Assembly (NCBI RefSeq): GCF_042747725.1
Contig: NZ_JBHZGO010000085.1
Coordinates: forward strand, 1-64,000
DNA: 64,000 nt
Source: FACHB-T130 sp042747725
Lineage (GTDB): Bacteria > Cyanobacteriota > Cyanobacteriia > Cyanobacteriales > FACHB-T130
Reading direction: 5' to 3'
Of the stretch, positions 19,712 to 29,301 are shown piece after piece. A program made the position numbers and the translations under genes. Position 1 is the first letter of the stretch, and each line of letters starts with the position of its first letter. The notes below the pieces were generated by a model that saw only the letters and a program-made list of their open reading frames with translations, did no database searches and was not told the DNA's origin.

Positions 19712-21925
19712 TTAATGCACTAACTCAATCGCGCGTTTCGTCAACGCCTCAGCAGTCAAACCATTAAATGCCATCAATTCACCAGCACTCGCTGTGGTTT
19801 CTCCACGCTTCCAGGCGAAGGTATCGCGCTTGCAGTTACTCCGTAGCATGATGGGTTCCAGCATCCCAGAAGCGCCACCTGTAACACCAACTAAAGCATC
19901 ACCATTAAATAGTTTGGCAAAGCCAGCATCGTCCAAGAAGCCGCCGTCAGATTCGGAACAGGTATCCCAGGAGACATCGTGAGGACGGTACAAGCGACGT
20001 GGGTTGACAACAGAAACTATTCGCACGCCAATCTCTTCAGTTTCCAGGTATGTTGCGGCTTCAAAGACTGGCATCAGCGTCATATCTCCAATGACGGCAA
20101 ACACCACCATCTTGTCACCGGGGATTTCATGCAGCACGATGGCACCGTCGCGCAACCCTTGGCGAGTTTGCTCAAAAGTGGTGCGAATCGGTAGCGGCGA
20201 TTTGCTGGCAGTAATGACAATTCCCTTATTTTTCGTTGTCAGCGCCCAGTCATAGCAAACTTGGATACTATTGGCATCGGGGGGGAACAGGGGGAAAACG
20301 TTGCCATTCCGCATCATGGCGGCGAAATAAGCTTCGATTTCGGGACGTTGGTGCGTCCAACCGTTACGCCCTTGTTCCAATGCTCCAGCAGTGTATAAGG
20401 TAATCGTAGAGGGAGTGGGACGGCGCAATTCTGCCATCGCTTGCGTTACCGTTTGCCAAATCGGTAAGCCGTTGATGGCAAAGGATTCGTAGGAACACCA
20501 GAGAGTTCTAGCACCCATCAACGCCAATCCAACAGCTAACCCTGCACAAGCATCTTCGCTTAAGGGTTCGTAAACTTGTCCATTTGGTGTTTGATTGTAG
20601 AGATCGTCCACTGTGGGGTGGATAATCTTTAGGACTTGGTTAATATTAGCAATCCCAGAGGCTTCGTTGCCGTCAGCGTTAGTTACAATGAAGGCGCGAT
20701 CGCTCTCTCCGACTTTCCCTACCAAACGCCCCATCGCTGTCGTTGACACCTTTGCCTCGCCACCCACAGAATATTCTTCCAAGGGCAATTCACCCAAGTC
20801 TGGCAACGGTAACTCAAATTCTGTCACAACGGTCTTAGAAGCAGGACCACCACCGGCGCGTTCGCAATTCGTCCGCACCAATTCCCACGCCGCAGATGAT
20901 AAGGCGCGTGCTTTCAAGGCGTTGGAGATGTGGGGACTATCCAGGGTGTCTTTGGGATAGAGGTTGTGGGATTTTGCACCTTTGGCGTGGACACCAGCAC
21001 CCTTGAGCTGTTTAATAATCAGTACGGTGAGTTTGCCGCCGAGTGCAGATTTGGCTGCTTTATCTGCTGCCAGTAGCACCGCTTTGGTGAATTCCAGCCG
21101 CTTATCAAAGGAAAAGGCTGTGCTATCAACGTAATCTCCTGGCTGGTTTTGATCGTCGAAGTCTTTGGCGTTAATTAAGATAACTTCTTCAAACCCATTG
21201 CCACGCCAGTAACCAATCATCTGCTCGTTGGACTTGGTGGAAACCATGCTATGGTGTTCCTGGCTGTAGCCGTTCCAAACCAGCACCGGCAAGAAATTCG
21301 TGACTTCGGGATAGGCAGTGTGGAAGTGTCCCATCCCACTCATAATGTAGGGTTCGCCTAAGCCTCCGTCGCCGATGGTGAAGGGGAAGAGTTTGTCGCG
21401 GTGCAGGAGTGCTGCTGCCATTGCGAAGTGTTGCCCTTGCCCCAAGGGACCAGCGGGTGCGAGAATGCCAGGAATGTAGCCGGAGAGGTGTCCTAAGAGT
21501 CCGTGCTTTTCCCGGTAGCGATCGCGCAATTGCTGCACGGTAGTTATTCCCATGTCCTCTAGCGACCGATCCAAGAACATGGCACTATAAAATCCGGGAG
21601 CGTGATGCCCGACTTCGGTAATGATATTCTTGTAACCGAGCATGACCAAAGAGGCATAAGCTTCCGCTTGAGAAGCAAAACCGCCGGGGTGTCCGGATGC
21701 TTTAGAGGCTGTAACTTGCAGGGTAAGGTACCGCAAAGCGTCGGCATAAAGTAAAGTTTGGAATACAGCAGCCGGATCGGTGGGAGATGCAATGCTTGGC
21801 TTACCCTCTTCTATGGCAGGAGATTTTCCAGCCGTCTCAAATCCTGGCAAATTCTCGCCAAAATATTGAATTCCATCGCCAAAAGCAGGCGTCGCTAACA
21901 TCGCCTCTTGAGTCGGTGCGGTCAT
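19712..21925 (-). CDS. transketolase/phosphoketolase-like thiamine-diphosphate enzyme
   Basis: The 737-residue ThDP enzyme carries the transketolase-type ASGHPGG motif at about 76-82 and GPLGQGQHFAMA (159-170). Its cofactor motif starts GDGGLGEP at 185 and ends about 30 residues later at VLVWNGYSQEHH. The pyrimidine half is marked by EPLSEDACAGLAVGLALMGA, and the stretch GRNGWTHQRPEIEAYF with PLFPPDAN resembles phosphoketolases. It should act in sugar-phosphate metabolism (C2 transfer, or acetyl-phosphate release). Overall it matches neither a standard transketolase nor the standard XFP phosphoketolase, so the exact reaction is open. Confidence 0.7.
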   Translation of the reverse strand: MTAPTQEAMLATPAFGDGIQYFGENLPGFETAGKSPAIEEGKPSIASPTDPAAVFQTLLYADALRYLTLQVTASKASGHPGGFASQAEAYASLVMLGYKNIITEVGHHAPGFYSAMFLDRSLEDMGITTVQQLRDRYREKHGLLGHLSGYIPGILAPAGPLGQGQHFAMAAALLHRDKLFPFTIGDGGLGEPYIMSGMGHFHTAYPEVTNFLPVLVWNGYSQEHHSMVSTKSNEQMIGYWRGNGFEEVILINAKDFDDQNQPGDYVDSTAFSFDKRLEFTKAVLLAADKAAKSALGGKLTVLIIKQLKGAGVHAKGAKSHNLYPKDTLDSPHISNALKARALSSAAWELVRTNCERAGGGPASKTVVTEFELPLPDLGELPLEEYSVGGEAKVSTTAMGRLVGKVGESDRAFIVTNADGNEASGIANINQVLKIIHPTVDDLYNQTPNGQVYEPLSEDACAGLAVGLALMGARTLWCSYESFAINGLPIWQTVTQAMAELRRPTPSTITLYTAGALEQGRNGWTHQRPEIEAYFAAMMRNGNVFPLFPPDANSIQVCYDWALTTKNKGIVITASKSPLPIRTTFEQTRQGLRDGAIVLHEIPGDKMVVFAVIGDMTLMPVFEAATYLETEEIGVRIVSVVNPRRLYRPHDVSWDTCSESDGGFLDDAGFAKLFNGDALVGVTGGASGMLEPIMLRSNCKRDTFAWKRGETTASAGELMAFNGLTAEALTKRAIELVH

Positions 21926-22300
21926 AATCTCAGATTCCTCTTGTAAATTAACTGCGCGAGAAGCTAAAAACGTAAAATGGCGTTGGCTTCCCGTAGGGTA
22001 GGCTAGGGCGTGTCAGCAGTGCTAGGATCGGCATCCGCCAGCCAAGCGCGATCGCTACTCGCACCCATCTCATTGCTCGTGTTGTATGGTTATTTCAGCA
22101 GGTAGGCGCTCATCAACCCAAAAACCGTTTTCCTGAAGACGTTGGACTTGAGACGCTAAGAAGTCCGTGCTTCAGCCAACTCCTAGCCTCTTAACCCTCG
22201 ATCCTACAGCCTTCTAGGTCTATAAATTTCTTTTCTTCCTCCAGTTCTGAAGATTAAAATCTTATGAAAAATTAAACTTCTACTTATCTTTCTCAAAAAT
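21926..22300. other. intergenic region upstream of the ThDP enzyme
   Basis: 375 bases with no gene. It contains the promoter region for the minus-strand gene at 21925 and HIP1-type GCGATCGC sites. Nothing else was recognised. Confidence 0.45.
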
Positions 22301-22735
22301 TCAATCTGACGCTAACAAACTAGAATAATGTTTCACAACTAACAGACAATTCCGATTGTCAGTGCGGGTATAACTCAAATAGTCGGCAATTTTTTGTAAA
22401 ATGGCTATACCCCGCCCCCCCGTGGCATTCTTACTGATCTCCTCTGGTTTTTTGAGGCGGGCTTCTAAATCAAAGGGCGGTCCTTGATCCCAAATTCGGA
22501 TTTCTAAACATTCCGAAAACAAGTTAACTTCAATATCAATTGGAACATCTGAAGTTTTGCCTTTGTGGGCATGACGAACCGCGTTAGTAAATCCTTCAGC
22601 CAGAGCTAATTGGCACTGTAGCCAAACTTTTTTAGGAATATCAGGTTGATTTAAACCTTCAAACCATGACAAAACACCGTCTAACGCCTTGAGGTCGCTG
22701 GAAACTTGTACAGAGATTTTTTTGATGAGTTTCAA
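22301..22735 (-). CDS. anti-sigma regulatory factor (RsbW/SpoIIAB-like serine kinase)
   Basis: The 144-residue GHKL-type ATPase has an N-box (ALAEGFTNAVRHAHKG), a G1 box (EIRIWDQGPPFD) and a G2 box (GGRGIAILQKIADYL). Proteins of this kind bind sigma factors or other partners and phosphorylate STAS-domain antagonists. A PP2C phosphatase with a receiver domain (23209) and a STAS antagonist (24419) lie within 2 kb, which fits one partner-switching circuit. Confidence 0.88.
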   Translation of the reverse strand: MKLIKKISVQVSSDLKALDGVLSWFEGLNQPDIPKKVWLQCQLALAEGFTNAVRHAHKGKTSDVPIDIEVNLFSECLEIRIWDQGPPFDLEARLKKPEEISKNATGGRGIAILQKIADYLSYTRTDNRNCLLVVKHYSSLLASD

Positions 22736-23208
22736 CTGTTCAAAGCCTTTTTAATCAACGACACTGAAGCTTTGTATTAAACACCAGCCCAAATCAGAGA
22801 GAATCCAGTCTAGCCTATAGGTAATCGTTGCGATCGCCATGAATTTTCTTGTAGTTGGGTGGCGTGCCACTTTCTCATTAGCCTCATGAATGCGTGGCAT
22901 GAGTGCAGAAGTCGGAAGTGCCTAGACTGGAAGTATTGATGGCTTTGGGCGTAGAACTTGCTAGATTTGGTGATGACGTATCTCAAAATATCTACATGGG
23001 CATTTTTGATCGCAGTAGCAATGTTGATCATCATAATGCGAGTCAGTAACGGGTGGAAAGTCTGGAGAACTTCGAGCAACCGATGACTATACTTGTTTAT
23101 GATTGTTCATATTTTCGGTGAAGTTTAGCGATCTTCACGCTTGCCTCAGGTGTCATCTTTTAGTTTTAACTGCCTTCCATCTTAAGCGACCTGTAGTCCC
23201 TCTATCTC
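22736..23208. other. divergent promoter region between rsbW-like and rsbU-like genes
   Basis: 473 bases separate two divergently read signalling genes. A minus-strand open frame of 89 codons (22810-23079) is not protein-like and has no recognisable start signal. Promoters in both directions are expected; I could not define boxes with confidence. Confidence 0.45.
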
Positions 23209-24348
23209 ATGGTTCAAGTTCTGATTATTGATGATGACCCTGCAATTCAGCTATTGCTGAAAAGAACGCTAAAAAGCGAGGGTTATGAGTTAACCGTCGC
23301 CAGCGATGGTGAAGCCGGTTTGACCCAAGCACGAGAGTTACGACCCGCACTGGTGATTTGCGATTGGATCATGCCGCGCATGAACGGACTGGAAGTGTGC
23401 CGTCAGGTCAAGGCAACGCCAGAACTTTCAACGACCTTCTTTATTTTGCTGACATCGATGGGTTCCGTCGAAGATCGGGTGAAAGGGCTGGATGCCGGGG
23501 CGGATGATTTTTTGTGCAAGCCCATCGATATGTATGAGATGAAGGCGCGAGTGCGGGCAGGGTTAAGGTTGCATCAACTCAGCCACGACTTGCAGCACCA
23601 AAAACTGCTGCTGGAGGCGGAATTAGCAGAAGCCGCCGAGTATGTGTGTTCCATCCTCCCTTCTCCGCTTACCTCACCTCCTGTAACCATCGATTCGCGC
23701 TTTGTTCCTTCCCGCCAATTAGGAGGGGATGGCTTTGATTATTACTGGCTAGATCCAGATCATTTAGCCATTTATCTGCTGGATGTCGCTGGACATGGAT
23801 TGCGGGCTGCTTTACCGTCTCTTTCTGTAATGAACTTACTCAAAAGCCAAGCCCTGCCCAAAATTAATTACTATGAGCCTAGCGATGTTCTCAAGGCGTT
23901 GAATGAAACGTTCCAGATGACTCAGAAAAATGATAAATATTTCACCATCTGGTACGGGGTCTATAACCGAGTTAAGCGCACCCTAGTTTACGCCAGCGCT
24001 GGGCATCCACCAGCAGTATTAATCTCCGCAACCTCGAATTTAGTAACCCAAGTCAAACGTCTAAAAACCCCAGGTTTGCCGGTTGGGATGTTTCCTGATG
24101 CTGAATTTATGGATGGTAGCTGCGAGGTGGAAAAATCCAGTACTCTCTACATTTTCAGTGATGGAATCTATGAAATTAACCAACCGGACGGCACGATTTG
24201 GGGTCTTGATGCGTTCATCGATCTGCTTACAGAGTGTCCGAGGAATACTCAGAACAATCTAGACGAGATAGTGAATTCTGTTCAAGTTATGAACCCGAAA
24301 GACTATTTTGACGATGATTTGTCGTTGCTGCAAATCAACTTTGATTAG
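23209..24348 (+). CDS. response regulator with PP2C-type phosphatase (RsbU/SpoIIE-like)
   Basis: The 379-residue protein joins an N-terminal receiver domain (residues 1-120; acidic pocket IDDD, phospho-acceptor Asp at about 52 in VICDWIMPRMNG, K at FLCKP) to a SpoIIE-type PP2C serine phosphatase (about 160-379). The phosphatase has metal-binding motifs GGDGFDYYWL, LLDVAGHGLRAAL, SAGHPPAVL, FSDGIYEI and DDDLSLLQI. It should dephosphorylate a STAS antagonist when phosphorylated by an unknown histidine kinase. The STAS gene is 70 bases away, convergent. Confidence 0.92.
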   Translation: MVQVLIIDDDPAIQLLLKRTLKSEGYELTVASDGEAGLTQARELRPALVICDWIMPRMNGLEVCRQVKATPELSTTFFILLTSMGSVEDRVKGLDAGADDFLCKPIDMYEMKARVRAGLRLHQLSHDLQHQKLLLEAELAEAAEYVCSILPSPLTSPPVTIDSRFVPSRQLGGDGFDYYWLDPDHLAIYLLDVAGHGLRAALPSLSVMNLLKSQALPKINYYEPSDVLKALNETFQMTQKNDKYFTIWYGVYNRVKRTLVYASAGHPPAVLISATSNLVTQVKRLKTPGLPVGMFPDAEFMDGSCEVEKSSTLYIFSDGIYEINQPDGTIWGLDAFIDLLTECPRNTQNNLDEIVNSVQVMNPKDYFDDDLSLLQINFD

Positions 24349-24418
24349 TCAAGCGCTAAGTGCTAATTGCTAAGTGCTAATTGTGAATTACGATTAGCCA
24401 TTAGCGATTAGCCATTAG

Positions 24419-24739
24419 CTATTGACTAATCGCGTTATTAAATTCTTCTCGATTGGGAAAGATTTCAAAGACGCGATCCATACTGGTAAGTTCAAATAAC
24501 ATTCTTACTTGCTCATTAATCGAGCAAATAAAGAGTTTACCACCGGCGGCGCGAACAGTTTTGAGTGCAAGCACTAGCGCCCCCAACCCAGAACTATCCA
24601 TAAAGGTAACGTCCTTAAAGTCAATTAACACCATATTGCCTCCGTTTTCAACAATATCGCTAATTTCTTGACGAAACTGAGTCGCCTTCATACCGTCTAA
24701 AATGCCAGAGGGTTGAACAATTTTGACAACAGGATTCAT
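24419..24739 (-). CDS. anti-sigma factor antagonist (STAS domain, RsbV/SpoIIAA-like)
   Basis: The 106-residue single STAS domain has the phosphorylatable serine in DVTFMDSSGLGALVLAL (Ser 49 or 50). In partner switching the unphosphorylated protein captures the RsbW-like kinase and frees the kinase's target. It is convergent with the phosphatase gene, and the 70-bp gap consists of heptamer-like repeats (gctaattgctaagtgctaat). Confidence 0.92.
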   Translation of the reverse strand: MNPVVKIVQPSGILDGMKATQFRQEISDIVENGGNMVLIDFKDVTFMDSSGLGALVLALKTVRAAGGKLFICSINEQVRMLFELTSMDRVFEIFPNREEFNNAISQ

Positions 24740-25092
24740 ATTCTGTAGTGCTGACCCGTTCCAAGACGATGTAGACCTAGCCAGTATAACTGCGAGAATT
24801 GCTTTGGGCTAGACTTTAGCCGCTGTTAATGAAGAAAATCAGCGATCGCGCCTCTCACCACCTCTCACTATTCCGCCCGCTTGCCCTACGCCCCTCCTGG
24901 TGACGCCATGCCCTGAGCGGATGCTTTGCCCTGACCTTACTGGCGTTGCGTCTTGCACAAGCAGCCCTAGAGGCGTTTCCTCCCCGATCGAGCTGGCTGC
25001 TGCGGACGCAGGATATCCTTCGAGTGATAGACACTTTAAAGTTCTTAACTTTCTTAAAATCGGGTATATACACGGGTCTGAGAGTATTGTCC
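24740..25092. other. intergenic region between the STAS gene and crtO
   Basis: About 350 bases. The frame of crtO stays open upstream to 24946, but the extra 49 codons do not look like the family. GC content rises near 24860-25010 (cgcccgcttgccctacgcccc). The sequence acttaaagttcttaacttt before the crtO start may contain its promoter. No other gene seen. Confidence 0.45.
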
Positions 25093-26787
25093 ATGCAAGA
25101 GTACGATGTTGTCATTATTGGTGCCGGTCACAACGGACTTGTCTGTGCCGCATATCTCCTCAAAGCAGGCTATAGCGTTCTGTTACTAGAAAAGCGTTCC
25201 ATTCCTGGCGGCGGTGCAACAACAGAAGAAATCTTACCTGAAGAGGCACCGGGTTTTAAGTTCAACCTCTGCTCGATTGACCACGAGTTCATTCACTTGG
25301 GGCCGGTAGTCGAAGAGTTAGAACTCACTAAATATGGCTTGGAATATCTATATTGCGACCCAGTCGTTTTTTGCCCTCATCCCGATGGCAAATACTTTTT
25401 AGGTCACAAATCAGTTGAAAAAACTTGTGCAGAGATTGCACGTTATAGCCCCAGAGATGCCGAAAAATATGCCGAGTACACCAACTACTGGCAGCGCTTA
25501 CTTGGTGCAATGATCCCGATGTTCAATGCACCGCCAAAATCTATTGTTGACATTGCTGGCAACTACGACTTCAAAAAGCTTCAAGATTTATTCTCCGTCT
25601 TGGGTGGGCCAAATAAGACGTTGGATCTGATTCGCACCATGCTCACCAGCCCGGAAGATATCCTCAATGAGTGGTTTGATTCGGAGTTTCTCAAAGCACC
25701 CCTGGCTAGACTTGCCTCAGAACTCGGCGCACCTCCGTCCCAAAAAACAATTTCAGTGGGTGCGATCATGATGGCGATGCGCCACGACCCAGGTATGGCG
25801 CGACCTAGAGGTGGCAGCGGCGCACTGGTGGAAGCTTTGCTGAAATTGGTGAAAAGTATAGGCGGTGTCGTCCTGTGCGACCAGACGGTTGAGAAAGTAT
25901 TAGTCGATGACGGTCGTGCGGTGGGCGTGCGGGTGGCAGGTGGCACCGAATACCGCGCTAAATCTGGCGTGATCTCCAACATTGATGCCAAGCGCTTGTT
26001 CTTACGCCACATGGATCAGAGCGATGTTGATTCAGCCGACCCGAATTTAAGGGAGCGCTTAGAGCGCAGAATTGTCAACAACAACGAAACGATTCTCAAG
26101 ATTGATTGCGCCCTATCGGAGCCTTTGCGCTTTGAACACCACAACCACCAGGATGAGTATCTGATTGGCTCAGTTCTGATTGCTGACTCGGTGCGCCATG
26201 TGGAAATTGCTCACAGCGAGGCTTCTATCGGCAATATTCCCGATGCCGACCCCTCAATGTATGTGGTCGTACCCACGATGCTCGATCCGTCGATGGCTCC
26301 GGAAGGCAAGCATACGCTCTGGATTGAGTTTTTCGCGCCTTATCAGATTGCTGGTGCGGAGGGTACGGGTTTGCATGGCACTGGTTGGACGGATGAACTG
26401 AAAAATAAAGTCGCAGACCGCGTGTTAGATAAGCTAGCCGATTATTCGCCAAATCTCAAGCACTCTATTATCGCCCGTGCTGTTGAAAGTCCAGCGGAAC
26501 TAGGCGATCGCTTGGGCGCTTACAAAGGGAACTACTACCACGTTGATATGACTCTCGACCAAATGGTCTTTTTCCGTCCATTGCCGGAATTGGCGAACTA
26601 CAAAACTCCGATTGAAGGGCTATTTCTCAGCGGTGCGGGTACCCATCCAGGCGGTTCTGTTTCCGGGATGCCGGGACGCAACTGCGCTCGTGTGTTCCTG
26701 CATACTCAGCAGCCAATTGCCCAAAAGCTGAAGGATGCGGGAAATTCTCTTAAATCTACGGTTGAGTCTGTGTTTAAAATCTTTTAG
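25093..26787 (+). CDS. crtO: CrtO-type beta-carotene ketolase / carotenoid oxidoreductase
   Basis: The 564-residue FAD-dependent enzyme is related to phytoene desaturases. It has a dinucleotide-binding motif at the N-terminus (VVIIGAGHNGLVCAAYLLKA, residues 6-25), LLEKRSIPGGGATTEE, and a conserved C-terminal FAD segment (FLSGAGTHPGGSVSGMPGRN). In Synechocystis this family (CrtO) makes echinenone by ketolation of beta-carotene in the membrane. I place the start at the ATG at 25093, where family similarity begins (MQEYDVVI). The family also contains poorly characterised relatives, so the exact substrate is inferred. Confidence 0.85.
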   Translation: MQEYDVVIIGAGHNGLVCAAYLLKAGYSVLLLEKRSIPGGGATTEEILPEEAPGFKFNLCSIDHEFIHLGPVVEELELTKYGLEYLYCDPVVFCPHPDGKYFLGHKSVEKTCAEIARYSPRDAEKYAEYTNYWQRLLGAMIPMFNAPPKSIVDIAGNYDFKKLQDLFSVLGGPNKTLDLIRTMLTSPEDILNEWFDSEFLKAPLARLASELGAPPSQKTISVGAIMMAMRHDPGMARPRGGSGALVEALLKLVKSIGGVVLCDQTVEKVLVDDGRAVGVRVAGGTEYRAKSGVISNIDAKRLFLRHMDQSDVDSADPNLRERLERRIVNNNETILKIDCALSEPLRFEHHNHQDEYLIGSVLIADSVRHVEIAHSEASIGNIPDADPSMYVVVPTMLDPSMAPEGKHTLWIEFFAPYQIAGAEGTGLHGTGWTDELKNKVADRVLDKLADYSPNLKHSIIARAVESPAELGDRLGAYKGNYYHVDMTLDQMVFFRPLPELANYKTPIEGLFLSGAGTHPGGSVSGMPGRNCARVFLHTQQPIAQKLKDAGNSLKSTVESVFKIF

Positions 26788-26795
26788 CGATAAAT

Positions 26796-26824
26796 GTAGT
26801 AGCACGGCAATGCCGTGTTACTAC
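26796..26824. terminator. hairpin between convergent crtO and sensor kinase
   Basis: GTAGTAGCACGGCA pairs with TGCCGTGTTACTAC, a 14-bp stem with one mismatch and essentially no loop. It lies in the 48-bp gap between convergent stop codons and could terminate both transcripts, although it lacks long T-runs and also resembles a dispersed palindromic repeat. Confidence 0.55.
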
Positions 26825-26835
26825 CACTGGAAGGA

Positions 26836-29301
26836 TTAGGAGACAATTTGAGCTGAGCGATCGCTCGGCAACTCAACTGTAAAACAGGTCTGACGATCTT
26901 TACTTTCAACTCGAAGAGTCCCTTTCAAATGAGTGATTAATCTTTTCACGATCGTCAACCCTAATCCCGTTCCCCCTTGCTTCCACGGGTCATTAGTGGG
27001 AATGCGGTAGAACTTGTCAAAGATATGGGGGAGTTCGCGTTCCGGAATCTCCACTCCGGAATTGCTGACGCTAAACTGAACGCTCCCTGGCTTACCCTGG
27101 ACTTTGAGCGTGATTCTTTCTGATGCGGGGGTGTACTTGCAGGCGTTGTCCAGTAACTCGCTCACAATCCTCCCTAGCGTCGTGGGGTCGCAGATGAAGC
27201 GAGGGAGGTCGGAAGAGATGTCAAGGAGCAAGGTTTGCTGGTGGTTTTTGGCTCGTTCTTGAAAAGGTTCTACAATAGGCGGCAGCCATTCCTGTAGCTG
27301 AATCGCACTTAGCAATAAAGGGTGAGCGCCTGCATAAAGTTTTTGCAAATCCAAGAGATCATCAATCAGGCGAATTTCTCGTTCGCACTCGTTGTGCAAA
27401 ATCTGAAAGTAGCGAGCGACTTTGCTTTGTTGTTCTCTCGGCTTGCCCAGTTCGGCAAATAAGGCATAGTCTCGATTCAGGCTAATGGACAACATCTGAA
27501 TCGCCATTTTCATGTTAGATACTGGTGTGCGTAACTCGTGGGGAACGGTATGGAGAAAGTCATCTTTGAGGCGATTGAGTTTTTCCAGTTCCTCGACTTG
27601 CGATCGCGCTGCTTGATAAAGTCGGGCTTGCCGAAGGGCGATCGCGCACTGATTCGCTACCTGTTGCACCAGTCGAATTTCTAGCTCGCTGAAGGCTTCT
27701 TGCTGCGGCTTAAATAACCACAAATCTCCTAATACCCCTTGATCGTCAACAATCGGGCAAGCGAATCTGGTAAGCGCACCTCGACCATCGGACACCCGTT
27801 GACAAAATTGGAAATATTCACCTTGCAGCAGCTGAGCATAACCCTCTGGGAAGTCTGCCATCTGCACTACCTGCCCTTGAGAGGAAGGGATTCCCAAGGT
27901 GTATTCGTACCTGATGGTAGACGTGGTATGGTCGGCATCGTACAAACCCGTATCGCAGCCGTCAATATTCAGCCCGACGCCTAATTCCCAGACGGCAATT
28001 TGCAAAATCTGGTTTTCGTCAAGGCGATCGCGGACATCGTCGGTGATGCGTTTGAGCAGCGCTTCAAAGTCGAGCGCTTGTTGCAATTGGGCAGTGCGAT
28101 CGCGTACCTGGCGTTCCAGGTTCGTATTCAGTTGCTGCACTTGCCGATACAGTTCCGATTGCTGAATGCCAATAGATAGCTGGATTGCCAATTGCTTGAG
28201 CAGATCGATCTCCAACGGTTCCCAGTGACGCGGTGCCGAACATTGATGAGCCGCGAGTAACCCCCAAAACCGATTGCCATGCATAATCGGCACTCCTAAG
28301 GCGGCTTTGACTTGCGACGACTGGAAAGACTCAGTGATATCTGCTGGAAATGCTGCTTGTTGAATGTCATCAATCACTCTGGCGTTCCCCTGTCGATATA
28401 GGGGCATACATTCTCTAAACAGGGATGAGGGTACGGTGGTGCCTAAGAATGAGAGCCAAGCTGCATCCACTGATTCAGCCACCACGACGCCATCGCCACT
28501 CGGCTCTATGCGGTAAATGAGTACGCGATCGCTCTCTAGAACTTGTCGAATTTCTGCTACCGTCGTGTTGAGAATTTCCTCCAGATTGAGTGACTGGCGG
28601 ATGTGTTCGGTAATCACCCGGATCGCCCATTCCCCTTCCGCCCGTTGCCACAGCGCTTTTTCAGCCCGCTGGCGCTTAGCGATCTCCTGTTTGAGTCGCT
28701 CGTTGGTTTCCACAAGCTCAGCTTCGTACTGGTTGCTCTGAGTAATCTCTTGTAGCAACCAGCGCAGGCTCACCACCTGCCCCTGCGAGTCCTGCAGTGC
28801 AGCAACCCTGAAAGTGGCTGGAAAAGATATACCCTGCCGAGGCTGAATCCAGACTTTCCATCCCCTCGTTTCGTTACCGCTTTGTAACTGACTTAACTGA
28901 CTTAAAAATTCTTGATGAGCCTCACCAGACACAAACACAATCAATGAGTTGCCTACCAAGTGTTGCTGAGGAACTTTCAGTAAGTTACTTGCAACCTGAT
29001 TAGCCTCCAGAATTACCCCATTTGGATCTGTCACCAGGTATCCGTCTGGAGTCATTTCAAACAACTCCTGGTAACGCTGACGCTCTGCTTCTAATACTTG
29101 ACGGGTGGCAGCTAGATCCTGATTTTGCTGGTGCAGTTCCTCTGTGGCTATCTGTAATTCTTGTAGAGTTTGGTTGTGTGCTTCCAAACTTTCCACCAGC
29201 AGTTGCTTGTCCTGGGTGGGAAATTCTTCAATTTGTTGCCAAAACTCTTTCAGGCGTTGTAGCGTAGCCTCAATCTGCTGCTCGAAAATTTCCTTTTTCA
29301 C
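26836..29301 (-). CDS. PAS-GAF-GAF sensor histidine kinase
   Basis: The 821-residue soluble kinase has a coiled-coil N-terminus (to about 70) and a PAS domain (75-190, YLVTDPNGVILEANQVA). GAF1 (about 220-390) is phytochrome/cyanobacteriochrome-like with LLAAHQCSAPRHW; GAF2 is at about 405-560. The HisKA H-box is near 590 (HTVPHELRTPVSNMKM) and the HATPase_c domain has LLDNACKYTP and GGTGLGLTIVKRLI. GAF1 lacks an obvious bilin-binding Cys-His, so it is probably not a photoreceptor. No response regulator is adjacent, so it is an orphan kinase with unknown input. Confidence 0.9.
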   Translation of the reverse strand: MKKEIFEQQIEATLQRLKEFWQQIEEFPTQDKQLLVESLEAHNQTLQELQIATEELHQQNQDLAATRQVLEAERQRYQELFEMTPDGYLVTDPNGVILEANQVASNLLKVPQQHLVGNSLIVFVSGEAHQEFLSQLSQLQSGNETRGWKVWIQPRQGISFPATFRVAALQDSQGQVVSLRWLLQEITQSNQYEAELVETNERLKQEIAKRQRAEKALWQRAEGEWAIRVITEHIRQSLNLEEILNTTVAEIRQVLESDRVLIYRIEPSGDGVVVAESVDAAWLSFLGTTVPSSLFRECMPLYRQGNARVIDDIQQAAFPADITESFQSSQVKAALGVPIMHGNRFWGLLAAHQCSAPRHWEPLEIDLLKQLAIQLSIGIQQSELYRQVQQLNTNLERQVRDRTAQLQQALDFEALLKRITDDVRDRLDENQILQIAVWELGVGLNIDGCDTGLYDADHTTSTIRYEYTLGIPSSQGQVVQMADFPEGYAQLLQGEYFQFCQRVSDGRGALTRFACPIVDDQGVLGDLWLFKPQQEAFSELEIRLVQQVANQCAIALRQARLYQAARSQVEELEKLNRLKDDFLHTVPHELRTPVSNMKMAIQMLSISLNRDYALFAELGKPREQQSKVARYFQILHNECEREIRLIDDLLDLQKLYAGAHPLLLSAIQLQEWLPPIVEPFQERAKNHQQTLLLDISSDLPRFICDPTTLGRIVSELLDNACKYTPASERITLKVQGKPGSVQFSVSNSGVEIPERELPHIFDKFYRIPTNDPWKQGGTGLGLTIVKRLITHLKGTLRVESKDRQTCFTVELPSDRSAQIVS

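Noticed and set aside
22810..23079. 89-codon minus-strand open frame
   Set aside because: Composition (many His, Arg, Gln, Ser) is not protein-like, there is no ribosome-binding site, and it lies in a divergent promoter region.
24946..25092. N-terminal extension of crtO to the upstream ATG
   Set aside because: The extra 49 codons are GC-rich and do not resemble the family; the FAD-binding motif starts right after the ATG at 25093 as usual.
26836..29301. Bilin-binding photoreceptor (cyanobacteriochrome) kinase
   Set aside because: The GAF domain resembles phytochrome-type GAFs but no Cys-His chromophore motif is visible at the expected position.
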